From positions 1 to 57,262 of IMG/VR virus record IMGVR_UViG_3300030519_000020: DNA of 57,262 nucleotides. One strand, given 5' to 3'. Both the position numbers and the translations under genes were made by a program. The stretch comes from a virus. The notes beneath the pieces were generated by a model. That model was given only the letters and a program-made list of their open reading frames with translations, was not told the origin of the DNA and did not search any database. Positions 1-7,430 of this stretch are shown here, in pieces; the first letter of the stretch is position 1, and every line of letters starts with the position of its first letter.

Positions 1-36
1 TTCCTGACGGATCAGTTCCTCGTAAACGTGCCCCAT
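1..36 (-). CDS. 5' end of a gene running off the left edge (MazG-like superfamily suspected)
   Basis: An ATG at 36-34 opens exactly 12 codons (M-G-H-V-Y-E-E-L-I-R-Q-E) before the edge. It starts just after the stop of the 39-197 gene. The N-terminus resembles the start of small phage MazG-like proteins, where 'RQxxKWGE' usually follows. The missing remainder is probably the open frame at 57076-57262. Inference only; the frames do not join without a few extra bases. Confidence 0.5.
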   Translation of the reverse strand, partial: MGHVYEELIRQE

Positions 37-38
37 GG

Positions 39-197
39 CTAGCCTATTTCAATCTGGAAGGGTTCTTCCATGCCCCAGCCCTGGAGGACCGTGAGCATGT
101 TTTCCTCGTGGACGATGACGAAGGCCATCGCCCCGAAGGTCAGGAGCCATGCCAGGGTCACAAAGAGCTGGGCGGCGAAAAACTTGAGGGGGTTCAA
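39..197 (-). CDS. small single-pass membrane protein (52 aa)
   Basis: The start is TTG at 197-195, chosen because AAGGAGG lies 4 bases upstream; the upstream ATG at 239 has no ribosome site and lies inside the tRNA-like element. Residues 4-29 form one long hydrophobic helix (LKFFAAQLFVTLAW and onward), followed by an acidic tail. It would insert in the inner membrane. The family is not recognised. It is one of several tiny membrane proteins in the leftward unit. Confidence 0.7.
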   Translation of the reverse strand: MNPLKFFAAQLFVTLAWLLTFGAMAFVIVHEENMLTVLQGWGMEEPFQIEIG

Positions 198-225
198 GGG
201 TCCTCCTTTTGGACATGCGTTGAAG

Positions 226-302
226 TGGTCGCGGGGCACGGAGTCGAAAACCGTGATTGCAGCACCGACTGGGCTGGCGTCCTGCCGTTGGACGACCCCG
301 CG
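226..302 (-). tRNA. atypical or degenerate tRNA-like gene with encoded CCA
   Basis: Read on the minus strand, a 77-base segment folds as a cloverleaf. The acceptor stem CGCGGGG/CCCCGCG is a perfect 7 bp and is followed by A-CCA. The D-arm is GTCC-AACGGCA-GGAC. The anticodon stem CAGCC/TGCTG has one mismatch and its loop CAGTCGG would give GTC. The T-stem CACGG/CCGTG is perfect but has a 9-base loop (TTTTCGACT) instead of 7. Position 33 is A rather than U. It may be a nonstandard tRNA, a decaying one or a decoy. It lies between two leftward genes in the same orientation. Confidence 0.55.
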
Positions 303-317
303 TGATCCAGGACAAAC

Positions 318-714
318 TCAACTCGCGGCATGGGTCAGCATCAAAGCCGCCCGTAGCTGCCAGCCGATAAATTGGGTGTAGGCCGGCGGGATCGCCTGGG
401 CCATTTCGTCACGGTTCATCCAGTCGATATCCATGGCCCTCCTGGCGTAGGCCACCCCGGAGAAGTTCCCTATCACATGGATGAATTCGCCGTCCTTGGG
501 CTTGCGGCCCATCTTGGTCTGACGGGCGGCATGTTCCGGGTGCGCCGGCCCGGTAAATCGGGCCTCTGGCCTCGTCCTGGCGCTGTCGCATCAGGGCGTC
601 AATATCGACCGGCGGGAACTGGTCGAAGGGTCCCTTCCCGCACCGATCACACCGGTTGCTGGCGTCGGGGCCGAGCGGGATGTAGCCACCACAGGTGCAG
701 GTCGATAGGCTCAT
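318..714 (-). pseudogene. zinc-ribbon protein gene apparently split by a 7-base duplication
   Basis: Translation starts at ATG 714 behind AGGGGAG and gives a four-cysteine ribbon (CTCGGYIPLG, then CDRCGKG). This frame ends at 409 after an unconvincing tail. A second frame (318-512) continues with natural-looking protein (GRKPKDGEFIHVIGNF) and has no ribosome site of its own. At 560-573 two near-identical 7-mers (gggcctc, tggcctc) lie in tandem. Removing one copy fuses the frames into about 129 residues. So either a recent frameshift has broken the gene, there is a sequencing error, or frameshifting is programmed. Confidence 0.55.
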
Positions 715-737
715 GGGCTCCCCTTTCTGGACAGGTG

Positions 738-839
738 CTATCGGAAGTCCCAGGGCATCGGTTTGCGGCGGCTGGGGATGATGAACGGAGCGCAGGTTAT
801 GGCGACGAACACCAGGACCAAAAGGCACCAATAGATCAT
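738..839 (-). CDS. 33-aa membrane protein
   Basis: The ATG at 839 overlaps the stop of the upstream coiled-coil gene in an ATGA arrangement, suggesting coupled translation. The sequence begins MIYWCLLVLVFVAITCAPFI and ends in a basic segment (PSRRKP), so it looks like a single membrane helix with a cytoplasmic tail. Family unknown. Support comes from the overlap, the hydrophobic profile and the otherwise empty gap. Confidence 0.6.
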   Translation of the reverse strand: MIYWCLLVLVFVAITCAPFIIPSRRKPMPWDFR

Positions 840-1132
840 GGCTGTGGGTCCGGGGTTATCGCCCGGATGGCGATCTCATTCCCGATGGAATTTCCGTAGT
901 GGCCGCCGTTTCCGAGCCGCGCTAGTTTCTCCAGAGCCTCTCGGTAGCGCGAGAGAGTCCGGTCCTGCTGTTCGATCACCAGGGACAACGCACCGGTGTC
1001 AGCCTCCAGTTCCGCGACCCTGCGCTGGATCCGCTGAATTTCGGCCTCGCGCTTTCTGGCGATCTCCCGCCACGCGCTACCGGTCTGGGCAGCGTCATCG
1101 TCCTTCACTTCGACCTGAAATTTTTTGGGCAA
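836..1132 (-). CDS. coiled-coil protein (98 aa)
   Basis: The start is TTG at 1132 with AAGGAGG 6 bases upstream. Residues about 20-75 are charged heptad-like helix (REIARKREAEIQRIQRRVAE), so a coiled coil is likely. The tail is Gly/Asn-rich. No enzymatic motif is visible and the function is unknown. Its leader carries the recurrent TGTCCAG motif at 1151-1157. It lies between the Rad52-like gene and the 33-aa membrane protein. Confidence 0.65.
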   Translation of the reverse strand: MPKKFQVEVKDDDAAQTGSAWREIARKREAEIQRIQRRVAELEADTGALSLVIEQQDRTLSRYREALEKLARLGNGGHYGNSIGNEIAIRAITPDPQP

Positions 1133-1263
1133 GGTTTCCTCCTTCCGAGGCTGGACAGATGTTGCATGTTAAATAATTCATTACCGTTGGTGCGCTCGGG
1201 TTTCGGTCGCGGACCGCACGGGCGCTGGGATCGTTGGGTGCGATCCGCGAAAAGCGCAGGAAC

Positions 1264-2391
1264 CTACGGGATTCGCAGGAGGTTTGCTTCGGCCTGGAGC
1301 GCATCGGCCAACATCATACGCCGTTCGTCCTGGGTTTCGTTTGGCATGGTCCCAAACTTGATTCCCTTCTTAACCTTGGCGATCATCTGCTTGGTGAGCC
1401 CCTGCGGGTCGGTTAGGTTCTGTGCCTTGTAGGCAGTCTCAAAGCGCAGCGCCGACGCCTGGAATTCCGCCCTTGCCTTATCGGCGTAGGGGGTGTCGCC
1501 AGTGTAGTCGGCCTCCCGCTGGAACGTGGACTTGTTCGCGGCCGGGGCGGGAGTAGGAGCAGGGGCGTCAACCGTCTTGGCCATGGCCTTGCGCAGTTTA
1601 TCGATCCTGGCTTCCAGACTGGGAAGCACCTTCTCTGCGGGGTCAGTGCGCTTCCGCCCTTCCCACTTTTCTTTCTCGGCATTGTAAAGGTCGGGCTGAC
1701 CGCCTGCCTTGAAGATGTTGTAGAGGTCGGTCTGCACCAGTGTAGCGAACCGGCCCTGGGCCTCGATGGTCCAGCCTTCCACGATGGGGTCCGGGTCTGG
1801 TTCGCGCCTGAGCTTGTCGTCCTGGTTGGCGCCCACGACCGGTTCGGCCGGCGGCGGTTGGGGTACCCCAACGGCAACTTTCTTGGCGGTAGCGGGATCC
1901 ACATCCCACGGTTTGTTGTTCAGGTATTTGTTCCCGTCGCACAACCCGTCATGGATGTCCCCACCTAGGCCGAGCCAGGAGCAGCACTTGGAGAATGCGT
2001 CAGTGTAGGCCTTTTTGAACGCTTCGTCGTCGCATTCCACGGTGTTGATCGTTCCGTCCGCATTCTTCCGCTGGCGCTCTGGCTTCACGGAGTCGAACGC
2101 CACGTCGCCGCCGTAGTGCGGTCCCACCTCGTTCCATTCCTTGTCCCCGGTCTCTTTGTAGAGCAGGGAGAGCAGCACGTAGACGGCCACCACCCCCGTC
2201 TGGGACTCGACAACGCGGGTGTCGTAGTGCTTGACCATCCATCCCTTGCCGCACAGGCCGAAGCGCTCGGTGAGCCGCTTGACCAGGTAGTAAGGAGATA
2301 CGGACTTTCCCTTGAACCCTCCGGGGCGACTGAACTCCTTGATCTCGTCTGCAGGAGTTGCAAAGAATGCGGTGAATGTATCGTTCTGCAT
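1264..2391 (-). CDS. putative Rad52/Sak-like single-strand DNA annealing protein
   Basis: 375 residues from ATG 2391, with GGAGG upstream; the longer upstream frame lies inside the neighbouring gene. The N-terminal half carries signatures I associate with Rad52-superfamily phage annealing proteins: a conserved 'Y-x-V-K-R-L-T-E-R-F-G' segment followed by 'G-x-G-W', a beta-rich 'AVYVLLSLLY' core, then DEAFKKAYTDAFSKCCSWLG and the 'DGNKY' end. The C-terminal half is low-complexity (Pro/Ala-rich) followed by a helical tail. Annealing proteins pair complementary single strands during phage recombination and work with SSB, also encoded here. The coiled-coil protein encoded 3 bases upstream is a frequent partner. 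The family assignment is from memory of motifs. Confidence 0.65.
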   Translation of the reverse strand: MQNDTFTAFFATPADEIKEFSRPGGFKGKSVSPYYLVKRLTERFGLCGKGWMVKHYDTRVVESQTGVVAVYVLLSLLYKETGDKEWNEVGPHYGGDVAFDSVKPERQRKNADGTINTVECDDEAFKKAYTDAFSKCCSWLGLGGDIHDGLCDGNKYLNNKPWDVDPATAKKVAVGVPQPPPAEPVVGANQDDKLRREPDPDPIVEGWTIEAQGRFATLVQTDLYNIFKAGGQPDLYNAEKEKWEGRKRTDPAEKVLPSLEARIDKLRKAMAKTVDAPAPTPAPAANKSTFQREADYTGDTPYADKARAEFQASALRFETAYKAQNLTDPQGLTKQMIAKVKKGIKFGTMPNETQDERRMMLADALQAEANLLRIP

Positions 2392-2393
2392 GG

Positions 2394-3368
2394 TTATCGT
2401 CCTCCGATACGGATCTGTTCTTTGATTGAAACCCCAGGGTAAGCACCCGGAGCCAATTTGGTGATGTCCGGGAAGTCCTTGCACAGCACTTTCATCAGCG
2501 CATTCAACAGAACCGGATCCGGACTGCACAAGTTGCGCGGGACTAGATTCGGGTCGATGATCTCCCAGACGAGCGGATAGCTGGTCTTCGTCCCTACGGC
2601 CGTGACGGGGGCGACATAGTTGGCCGGCAGAGATACGTTCTTGACCAGCGCGGCCGATTCGTGCAGGGCCTCACGGTAGCCGTCCTTGGCATCCTCCAGG
2701 TCGTCTTCCAAGATCGCGGCCAAGAATGGGTTAGGAGCGGAGACGACCGCTTGGGTAGCCTCTCGGAGTGTCGTAGCGGCCTCGTCCTTGATTCGCTGCG
2801 CTTCCGCCTCGGCCTCGTCCTTGATCCGCTGGGCTTCGGCTTCCTGCTTGCGCAGATCCTCCCGTTCCCGCGCCTTGAACGCGACCATCGGCAACTCATA
2901 GCGTTGAAGTTCGACCAGCAGGATCTTTTCTGCCGCTTTGAACCGGTCGTCAATGTTGCGCTTCACTTGGAGGATCGGGGCCGTGAGTTTCACCCGGTCC
3001 TTCTCGTTGTCGGCGAGCATCTTCTTGATCTTGGCGAACCCCAAGGACGCCTGCTCGTAGTCTTCGGCAGTCTTGACCACTACCGGCGCGGCTTGGGTTG
3101 CGAGTGTCTGAGCCTTGCGTTCGGCGGCCTCAGCGGAGGCTTCAGGACCAAGAATCTCGCCCTCTAAAGTAGGGTTCTCTTGGGCGACCTCCGGGGCCGA
3201 TTCTGGCTTCGGGGTGCCGAGGATGAGCGCGGCCTGATCTTTGATCTGCTCATCGGTCGGGTCCGACTTGAGAAAGTCCGGGATCACGAACAGAGAGTGC
3301 CGCAGCCCCTTGAATTCTTCACCCGGGAACAATGCCCGGATGCGTTCCCTTGCCTCATCGTTTGCCAT
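2394..3368 (-). CDS. recombination-module coiled-coil protein (324 aa)
   Basis: The centre (about residues 100-215) is strongly coiled-coil, including two tandem copies of 'EAEAQRIKDEA'. The C-terminus has the pattern 'W-x-I-x-D-x-x-x-V-P' followed near the end by 'PGVSIKEQ'. This resembles a widespread phage protein whose C-terminus contains 'IPGV' and which often precedes recombinase or annealing genes. It probably assists the annealing protein, but no direct activity can be read from the sequence. It ends 3 bases before the Rad52-like gene, so the two are co-translated. Confidence 0.7.
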   Translation of the reverse strand: MANDEARERIRALFPGEEFKGLRHSLFVIPDFLKSDPTDEQIKDQAALILGTPKPESAPEVAQENPTLEGEILGPEASAEAAERKAQTLATQAAPVVVKTAEDYEQASLGFAKIKKMLADNEKDRVKLTAPILQVKRNIDDRFKAAEKILLVELQRYELPMVAFKAREREDLRKQEAEAQRIKDEAEAEAQRIKDEAATTLREATQAVVSAPNPFLAAILEDDLEDAKDGYREALHESAALVKNVSLPANYVAPVTAVGTKTSYPLVWEIIDPNLVPRNLCSPDPVLLNALMKVLCKDFPDITKLAPGAYPGVSIKEQIRIGGR

Positions 3369-3412
3369 ATGATTCCTCCTTGATACAGATTAGATTGTAA
3401 ATTCGATTCACG

Positions 3413-3700
3413 CTAGCCAAGTTCAGGCCATTTTATTTTTTCTCGCCGGGTATGCTCCGCTTGCAAGGTTGACAGCCATTGGCGGGACCGTTCCAGCGCT
3501 TCTCCTAGGGTGAAAGCAGGGACCAAGTGCGCAACTTGTTTCTTCCACTCCCTCACCTTGGCCGGGTCCAGTCCGGCCAGCATCGCGCACAGGCCAGCCT
3601 CTTCCACCTGGAGTTTGGCGATGGCAGATTCCAGGTGCCGGTCCGCCATCGCCTCGATAGGGACGGATTTTCCGGAATGGCTCGGGTATGGTTTGCTCAT
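3413..3700 (-). CDS. small phage protein, function unknown (95 aa)
   Basis: Starts at ATG 3700, 9 bases after the stop of the upstream cysteine-rich gene, with no clear Shine-Dalgarno, so translation is probably by reinitiation. It contains 'ADRHLESAIAKL', like the 'HLxNxIxxL' segment of small phage proteins of unknown role, then a helical C-terminus ending KWPELG. I cannot assign a function. Confidence 0.6.
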   Translation of the reverse strand: MSKPYPSHSGKSVPIEAMADRHLESAIAKLQVEEAGLCAMLAGLDPAKVREWKKQVAHLVPAFTLGEALERSRQWLSTLQAEHTRREKIKWPELG

Positions 3701-3709
3701 GGGCAGGTG

Positions 3710-3886
3710 TTACTGATTGGGGAATTGATCGAACGAGGGGCAGTCGTAACCGGAATCCGGCTGGACCTGGGGATCGCCTCCCTGTGCCCAAAATGGGACC
3801 GAGCAATCACAGGTGTAGACCGTCCCATACAGGGATTTTGGTGGCTCGGTCACGTTGATGTGGACGCACTTGTCGCAGCGGTTCAC
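3710..3886 (-). CDS. cysteine-rich small protein, probable zinc binder (58 aa)
   Basis: GTG start at 3886 with CAGGAG 6 bases upstream. It begins MNRCDKCVHI and has further cysteines in 'YTCDCSVPFW' and 'YDCPSF', so at least five cysteines lie in 58 residues, consistent with a metal-bound fold. The leader carries TGTCCAG at 3896-3902. It is too short to be found by length filters. Function unknown. Confidence 0.65.
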   Translation of the reverse strand: MNRCDKCVHINVTEPPKSLYGTVYTCDCSVPFWAQGGDPQVQPDSGYDCPSFDQFPNQ

Positions 3887-3916
3887 GGCAGTCTCCTGGA
3901 CAGTTACTTGACAGAT

Positions 3917-4225
3917 TCATCCCGTGGTTTGGGCGGGCATCTTGCGATACCGCCGGTTGTTTTCTTCGCCGTTCTCCGCGCAATACCCGCATTTTGTTTG
4001 CCCGTCGATGGCTTCGGCCTTGCCGCAGATCACGCAAACCCCCAGTGCTTTCCATATCGGCCGGACCCTGGCAAGGTATTTGGCCGATGCCGCCCGCTTC
4101 TTGTCCCGGCACGGCCGGCAGTAGAGATCCGCGCACAGCGTCCCGCATTTCACGCATTGGCCGGCGGCCTTGCGCTTGGCGTAGAGCCGGCGCTTCTGTG
4201 CCCGGTCGGTCAAGATGTTGCTCAC
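3917..4225 (-). CDS. zinc-finger protein with several CxxC pairs (102 aa)
   Basis: GTG start at 4225 overlaps the stop of the upstream gene (GTGA). Cysteine pairs occur as 'CVKCGTLCADLYCRPC' and 'CVICGK' with 'CGYC', in a lysine- and arginine-rich background (RAQKRRLYAKRK). This suggests two metal-binding knuckles and nucleic-acid binding. It resembles small phage HNH-adjacent or recombination-associated zinc proteins, but no HNH catalytic His-Asn-His is visible. Function inferred only as nucleic-acid binding. Confidence 0.65.
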   Translation of the reverse strand: MSNILTDRAQKRRLYAKRKAAGQCVKCGTLCADLYCRPCRDKKRAASAKYLARVRPIWKALGVCVICGKAEAIDGQTKCGYCAENGEENNRRYRKMPAQTTG

Positions 4226-4521
4226 GGACGCACCAGGAGGACAGCAAACGGCAGAGGTTCAGGTTGGACCAGGTTCTGTGCCAGCGCTCCATCAAGGAGC
4301 CTATCCAGTGCAGCCACCAACATCGGTGACCATATCCTTTCCCGGGACTGGTGGGTGTACCACTCCGTCCCCAGCCGCGAAGCTTTGGCGAGATAGGCAG
4401 TATGCCAACGGAACGGTCCGCGCCGGACCTGGACTCGATAACGGAAGTCGCCATAACACAGCCGCTCAGCTTTGATCAGTTCGACCTTCACTTGGATCCT
4501 CCAATCCGGTGGGCCATCCAT
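4222..4521 (-). CDS. hypothetical protein (99 aa)
   Basis: Reads from ATG 4521 (an in-frame GTG at 4551 is possible). Basic and aromatic (DFRYRVQVRRGPFRWHTAYL). Its stop overlaps the GTG of the next gene, and its start overlaps the end of the previous one by about 56 bases. No family recognised. Confidence 0.5.
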   Translation of the reverse strand: MDGPPDWRIQVKVELIKAERLCYGDFRYRVQVRRGPFRWHTAYLAKASRLGTEWYTHQSRERIWSPMLVAALDRLLDGALAQNLVQPEPLPFAVLLVRP

Positions 4522-4888
4522 GCGCCTGGGCTTCTTCGACCTCGGCCGCACTGGCTAGTATAAGCTCATCCAAACTCCCAAACCATTCAGAATTTATTTT
4601 ATATCCGTGGCCAAGAGTCCATACCTTCCACCCTTGGGCTGTCGAGGCAATGAACACTCCTTTGTGGTCTCGCCATTTGTTCCGATACAGGACATACGGG
4701 ATACCGTGCAATCGGCATAAGTGAGACAAAGTGAAGGCTTCCTCTTGGGTTATCGTCCTGCTCCCGGGATGGGTTGCCATAGCCTGCACCTGGTCTGTGG
4801 TCGTTCCCAGAATCTGGGCTATCCCTACCAGCGTGAAACGGCGCTCCAGTGCCTCAAATATCCCTGGCAGATATTTAGGAGGTTTCAC
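4466..4888 (-). CDS. hypothetical protein with possible HTH-like segment (about 140 aa)
   Basis: The start is uncertain: GTG 4888 gives KPPKYLPGIFEAL, while a farther start at 4924 would overlap the previous gene by 50 bases. The segment 'FTLVGIAQILGTTTDQVQAM' looks like a helix-turn-helix, so DNA binding is possible. The remainder is a compact alpha/beta region with Trp-rich strands. Role unknown; a regulator is one option. Confidence 0.5.
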   Translation of the reverse strand: MKPPKYLPGIFEALERRFTLVGIAQILGTTTDQVQAMATHPGSRTITQEEAFTLSHLCRLHGIPYVLYRNKWRDHKGVFIASTAQGWKVWTLGHGYKINSEWFGSLDELILASAAEVEEAQAHGWPTGLEDPSEGRTDQS

Positions 4889-5036
4889 GATTGGCCAGCG
4901 CCATCTTGATCCTGTCTGCCTCAAACTGGGATTCTAGGTATTCGACCAAATTGAACGGTCCCGATGCTTGGATTTTGTCAATCTCGGCCAACCTGTTTCG
5001 AAGCAGTTCTGGTTTTACTCTGGCGTTGATATCCAT
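4875..5036 (-). CDS. small helical protein (53 aa)
   Basis: ATG 5036 follows AGAAGGGA. The product begins MDINARVKPELLRNRLAEID and is charged and helical throughout. Its 3' end overlaps the next gene. No family recognised. Confidence 0.5.
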   Translation of the reverse strand: MDINARVKPELLRNRLAEIDKIQASGPFNLVEYLESQFEADRIKMALANRETS

Positions 5037-5134
5037 GGGGTCCCTTCTGCGATGGTTAGAAGCCACAATGCAACGGCGCAGTCCATCGTGAGGATCAGGC
5101 ATGCGCCGGGAGATAAAAAATAGATGGGGAGCAT
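5015..5134 (-). CDS. possible 39-aa membrane protein
   Basis: ATG 5134 lies two bases past the stop of the pentapeptide gene (TAGGCATG). The product is very hydrophobic (MLPIYFLSPGACLILTMDCA and on). It overlaps the start of the 53-aa gene by 22 bases. Only the hydrophobic profile and the tight junction support it; it could be chance. Confidence 0.35.
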   Translation of the reverse strand: MLPIYFLSPGACLILTMDCAVALWLLTIAEGTPWISTPE

Positions 5135-5136
5135 GC

Positions 5137-5859
5137 CTATTGGCGCGGAGTAGAAATGCCAAACTCTCGAGCCACACGGAACATTGCTATGGCTGCGTTG
5201 TATTCGGCAAGAAAGCGGGGATTGTCTGCGTGTTCCTGACTGACCCTGGCCACAAAATCCTCCAGGGATCCACCCTGGTAATCGTTCCAGCAGCCGCACA
5301 CCACGCGATCCTCGTCGATCCAGTAGGTGGTGGTCGCGCGCCGGCTGCCGATGGGGCCAATCTGGAGGACATTGATTCCGTCGGCACCGCTCAGGTTGGC
5401 ACCGCTCAGGTTGGCACGGCTCAGGTCGGCACCGCACAGGTCGGCACGGATCAGGTCGGCACGGATCAGGTAGGCACCGTTCAGGTTGGCACCGCTCAGG
5501 TCAGCACCGCACAGGTCGGCGCCGCACAGGTCGGCACCGCTCAGGTTGGCACCGTTCAGGTAGGCACGGTTCAGGTAGGCACGGTTCAGGTTGGCACGGT
5601 TCAGGTCGGCACCGCTCAGGTCGGCACCGCGCAGGTCGGCACCGCTCAGGTTGGCACGGCTCAGGTCGGCGCCGCTCAGGTGGGCACCGTTCAGGTAGGC
5701 ACCGTTCAGGTAGGCACGGTTCAGGTTGGCACGGTTCAGGTAGGCACCGCTCAGGTCGGCACCGCTCAGGTTGGCACGGACGCCGCCATTGGCATCAGCC
5801 AGCCACAGGGCATGCAGGCGGATGACCTCTTTCAGTTCGTCGGGGCTGTAGGTCTTCAT
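5137..5859 (-). CDS. pentapeptide-repeat protein A (240 aa)
   Basis: ATG 5859 behind CCAGGAG. Residues 1-27 (MKTYSPDELKEVIRLHALWL and on) are almost identical to those of protein B at 6443-7252. About 27 'A-(D/N)-L-x-x' pentapeptides follow, which fold as a right-handed square beta-helix. The C-terminal domain ('LQIGPIGSRRATTTYW', 'CWNDYQGGSLEDF') is typical of pentapeptide proteins in phages and differs from that of B. Known pentapeptide proteins such as MfpA and Qnr mimic DNA and bind gyrase; whether this one does is unknown. Confidence 0.85.
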   Translation of the reverse strand: MKTYSPDELKEVIRLHALWLADANGGVRANLSGADLSGAYLNRANLNRAYLNGAYLNGAHLSGADLSRANLSGADLRGADLSGADLNRANLNRAYLNRAYLNGANLSGADLCGADLCGADLSGANLNGAYLIRADLIRADLCGADLSRANLSGANLSGADGINVLQIGPIGSRRATTTYWIDEDRVVCGCWNDYQGGSLEDFVARVSQEHADNPRFLAEYNAAIAMFRVAREFGISTPRQ

Positions 5860-5875
5860 GGTGGATCTCCTGGGG

Positions 5876-5971
5876 TCAAAACCCCATGTAATTGGGGATG
5901 GGTGAATTAGCGATGATGCCCCATGCGATGGCGGCACCTACGATGATCAGGATGATTCGGTGCCGGTCCAT
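5876..5971 (-). CDS. 31-aa membrane protein
   Basis: ATG 5971 overlaps the previous stop as TAATG. The sequence MDRHRIILIIVGAAIAWGII is a basic start followed by a membrane helix, then a short polar tail. It fills the only gap between two genes. Function unknown. Confidence 0.6.
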   Translation of the reverse strand: MDRHRIILIIVGAAIAWGIIANSPIPNYMGF

Positions 5972-6255
5972 TAGAACGGCTCCGGAGTTTGGCCGAGGAA
6001 CCTGGCGTCTTCGGCGCAGTCCCCTGGGACTATCGGTTCTGGGTTGGCGTTGTCACGGTATACGTGGTAGGCCAGCAGTTCCCGGCACTTCTCCGCGCCG
6101 GCCAAGAGTTCCTGATACGTTGCCTCAAGTTCCTCTCTGTCAGTGGTCCACACTCGGCCAGAACATTGGCAATCAGGGGAGGACATATTAGCCGAAAAGA
6201 TCGGCGGTTCCCCGTCCCGCATCAAGACAGTGAAACTGATGATTGGGTGTTTCAT
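5971..6255 (-). CDS. hypothetical protein (94 aa)
   Basis: Starts at ATG 6255, overlapping the previous stop as ATGA. It begins MKHPIISFTVLMRDGEPPIF; cysteines at 'CQC' and 'KCRELL' do not form a clear ribbon. Family not recognised. Confidence 0.6.
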   Translation of the reverse strand: MKHPIISFTVLMRDGEPPIFSANMSSPDCQCSGRVWTTDREELEATYQELLAGAEKCRELLAYHVYRDNANPEPIVPGDCAEDARFLGQTPEPF

Positions 6256-6446
6256 AGTTCCCTCAGCCTGGTAATCCCATTGTTCGGATCAATATATAGT
6301 TCCGGGATCACGTTTTCCGGAACCTCGATGTAGCCCTCTGGAGAACCAGTTTCGGACTCCCATACTTCGTCCTCACTGGCGTTCCGGATGTATTCGCCTA
6401 CCTCCGTCAAGAGGTGGCCGTGGTCTACATAGACGCGCATGGTCAC
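6252..6446 (-). CDS. hypothetical protein (64 aa)
   Basis: GTG 6446 overlaps the stop of pentapeptide protein B (GTGA); an ATG two codons on is an alternative. Acidic (NASEDEVWESETGSPEGY). It is part of a run of overlapping genes. Function unknown. Confidence 0.6.
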   Translation of the reverse strand: MTMRVYVDHGHLLTEVGEYIRNASEDEVWESETGSPEGYIEVPENVIPELYIDPNNGITRLREL

Positions 6447-7252
6447 AAGTTGTATGCCTCAGCCTCTTCCTTAGTCAGGAAGAAATTGATGCCATGGGAA
6501 CATGTATCCCACCTGTTGTCGTCCCAGGAATCAGCCGTGACGCGCTGGCCAGCTCGATAAATGGTTCTTGGTGTGTGGTCCGAGTAGCATTCTTCGGCTC
6601 CGATCACCTCTAGCACATTCACAAACTCGGCCCGACATTTCCGCTCTGCGCCATGGGATCGCCGGGCATCTTCCGGGACCAACAGTTTAACGATGACATC
6701 ACCACTGACGGAGTGACACTTCTTCCAGGCCCAGAACGGCCCGGTTGGCGGGATGTGCATCCTTATTGCTAGCGCGAGTTCCGCTCCCTTGGCACCGTTC
6801 AGGTCGGCACGGTTCAGGTTGGCCCCGCTCAGGTTGGCACCGATCAGGTTGGCGTCGCGCAGGTTGGCACCGCTCAGGTAGGCACCGTTCAGGTCGGCAC
6901 GGCTCAGGTAGGCACCGTTCAGGTAGGCCCGGCTCAGGTCGGCACCGTTCAGGTAGGCGTCGCGCAGGTTGGCACCGCTCAGGTAGGCCCCGCTCAGGTC
7001 GGCCCAGCTCAGGTTGGCCCCGCTCAGGTTGGCCCCGATCAGGTAGGCGTCGCGCAGTTCGGCCCGGCTCAGGTCGGCCCCGCTCAGGTAGGCACCGCGC
7101 AGGTTGGCCCCGCTCAGGTCGGCCCGGCTCAGGTTGGCACCGCTCAGGTCGGCACCGCGCAGGTCGGCACGGACGCCGCCATCAGCATCGGCCAGCCACA
7201 GGGCATGCAGGCGGATAACCTCTTTCAGTTCGTCGGGGCTGTAGGTCTTCAT
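6443..7252 (-). CDS. pentapeptide-repeat protein B with DUF5758-like C-terminus (269 aa)
   Basis: ATG 7252 lies one base past the previous stop. The N-terminus matches protein A; about 25 'A-(D/N)-L-x-x' repeats follow. The C-terminal 110 residues ('GPFWAWKKC', 'VIVKLLVPEDARRS', 'KCRAEFVNVLE', then 'GINFFLTKEEA') match what I recall as DUF5758, a domain attached to pentapeptide helices in many phages. The shared N-terminus with a swapped C-terminus suggests duplication plus domain exchange. DNA mimicry is possible but unproven. Confidence 0.85.
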   Translation of the reverse strand: MKTYSPDELKEVIRLHALWLADADGGVRADLRGADLSGANLSRADLSGANLRGAYLSGADLSRAELRDAYLIGANLSGANLSWADLSGAYLSGANLRDAYLNGADLSRAYLNGAYLSRADLNGAYLSGANLRDANLIGANLSGANLNRADLNGAKGAELALAIRMHIPPTGPFWAWKKCHSVSGDVIVKLLVPEDARRSHGAERKCRAEFVNVLEVIGAEECYSDHTPRTIYRAGQRVTADSWDDNRWDTCSHGINFFLTKEEAEAYNL

Positions 7253-7253
7253 T

Positions 7254-7430
7254 TCAGTTCTCCGTTCCCTTGGGGCTCAGGGTGAGCAGAGTTTGGTTGG
7301 CCAGGGCGACAAACGCCCGGTGAATAGCGATGGTCCGAGCCATGGCGTATAGGTGGTCATCCATGGCTAGCTGGTAGCCGATCTGTTTAATTTCTCGGGT
7401 GGAGTCCTTTTTTGCCATTGGGTCACGCAT
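7254..7430 (-). CDS. small helical protein (58 aa)
   Basis: ATG 7430 with CCAGGAG upstream and a stop immediately before the start of pentapeptide B. The sequence MRDPMAKKDSTREIKQIGYQ leads into an Ala-rich helix. Unknown function. Confidence 0.6.
   Translation of the reverse strand: MRDPMAKKDSTREIKQIGYQLAMDDHLYAMARTIAIHRAFVALANQTLLTLSPKGTEN

Noticed and set aside
194-331. 45-codon frame beginning MPRVEF with 'GSSNGRTPA'
   Set aside because: The 'SSNGRTPA' stretch is what a tRNA D-arm yields when translated; the region is the tRNA-like gene.
1095-1220. Short frame MNYLTCNICPASEGG
   Set aside because: It overlaps the ribosome site and start of a better-supported gene and has no ribosome site of its own.
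5380-7180. CRISPR-like or satellite-like dense repeats
   Set aside because: Period is 15 bases without spacers; they are pentapeptide codons.
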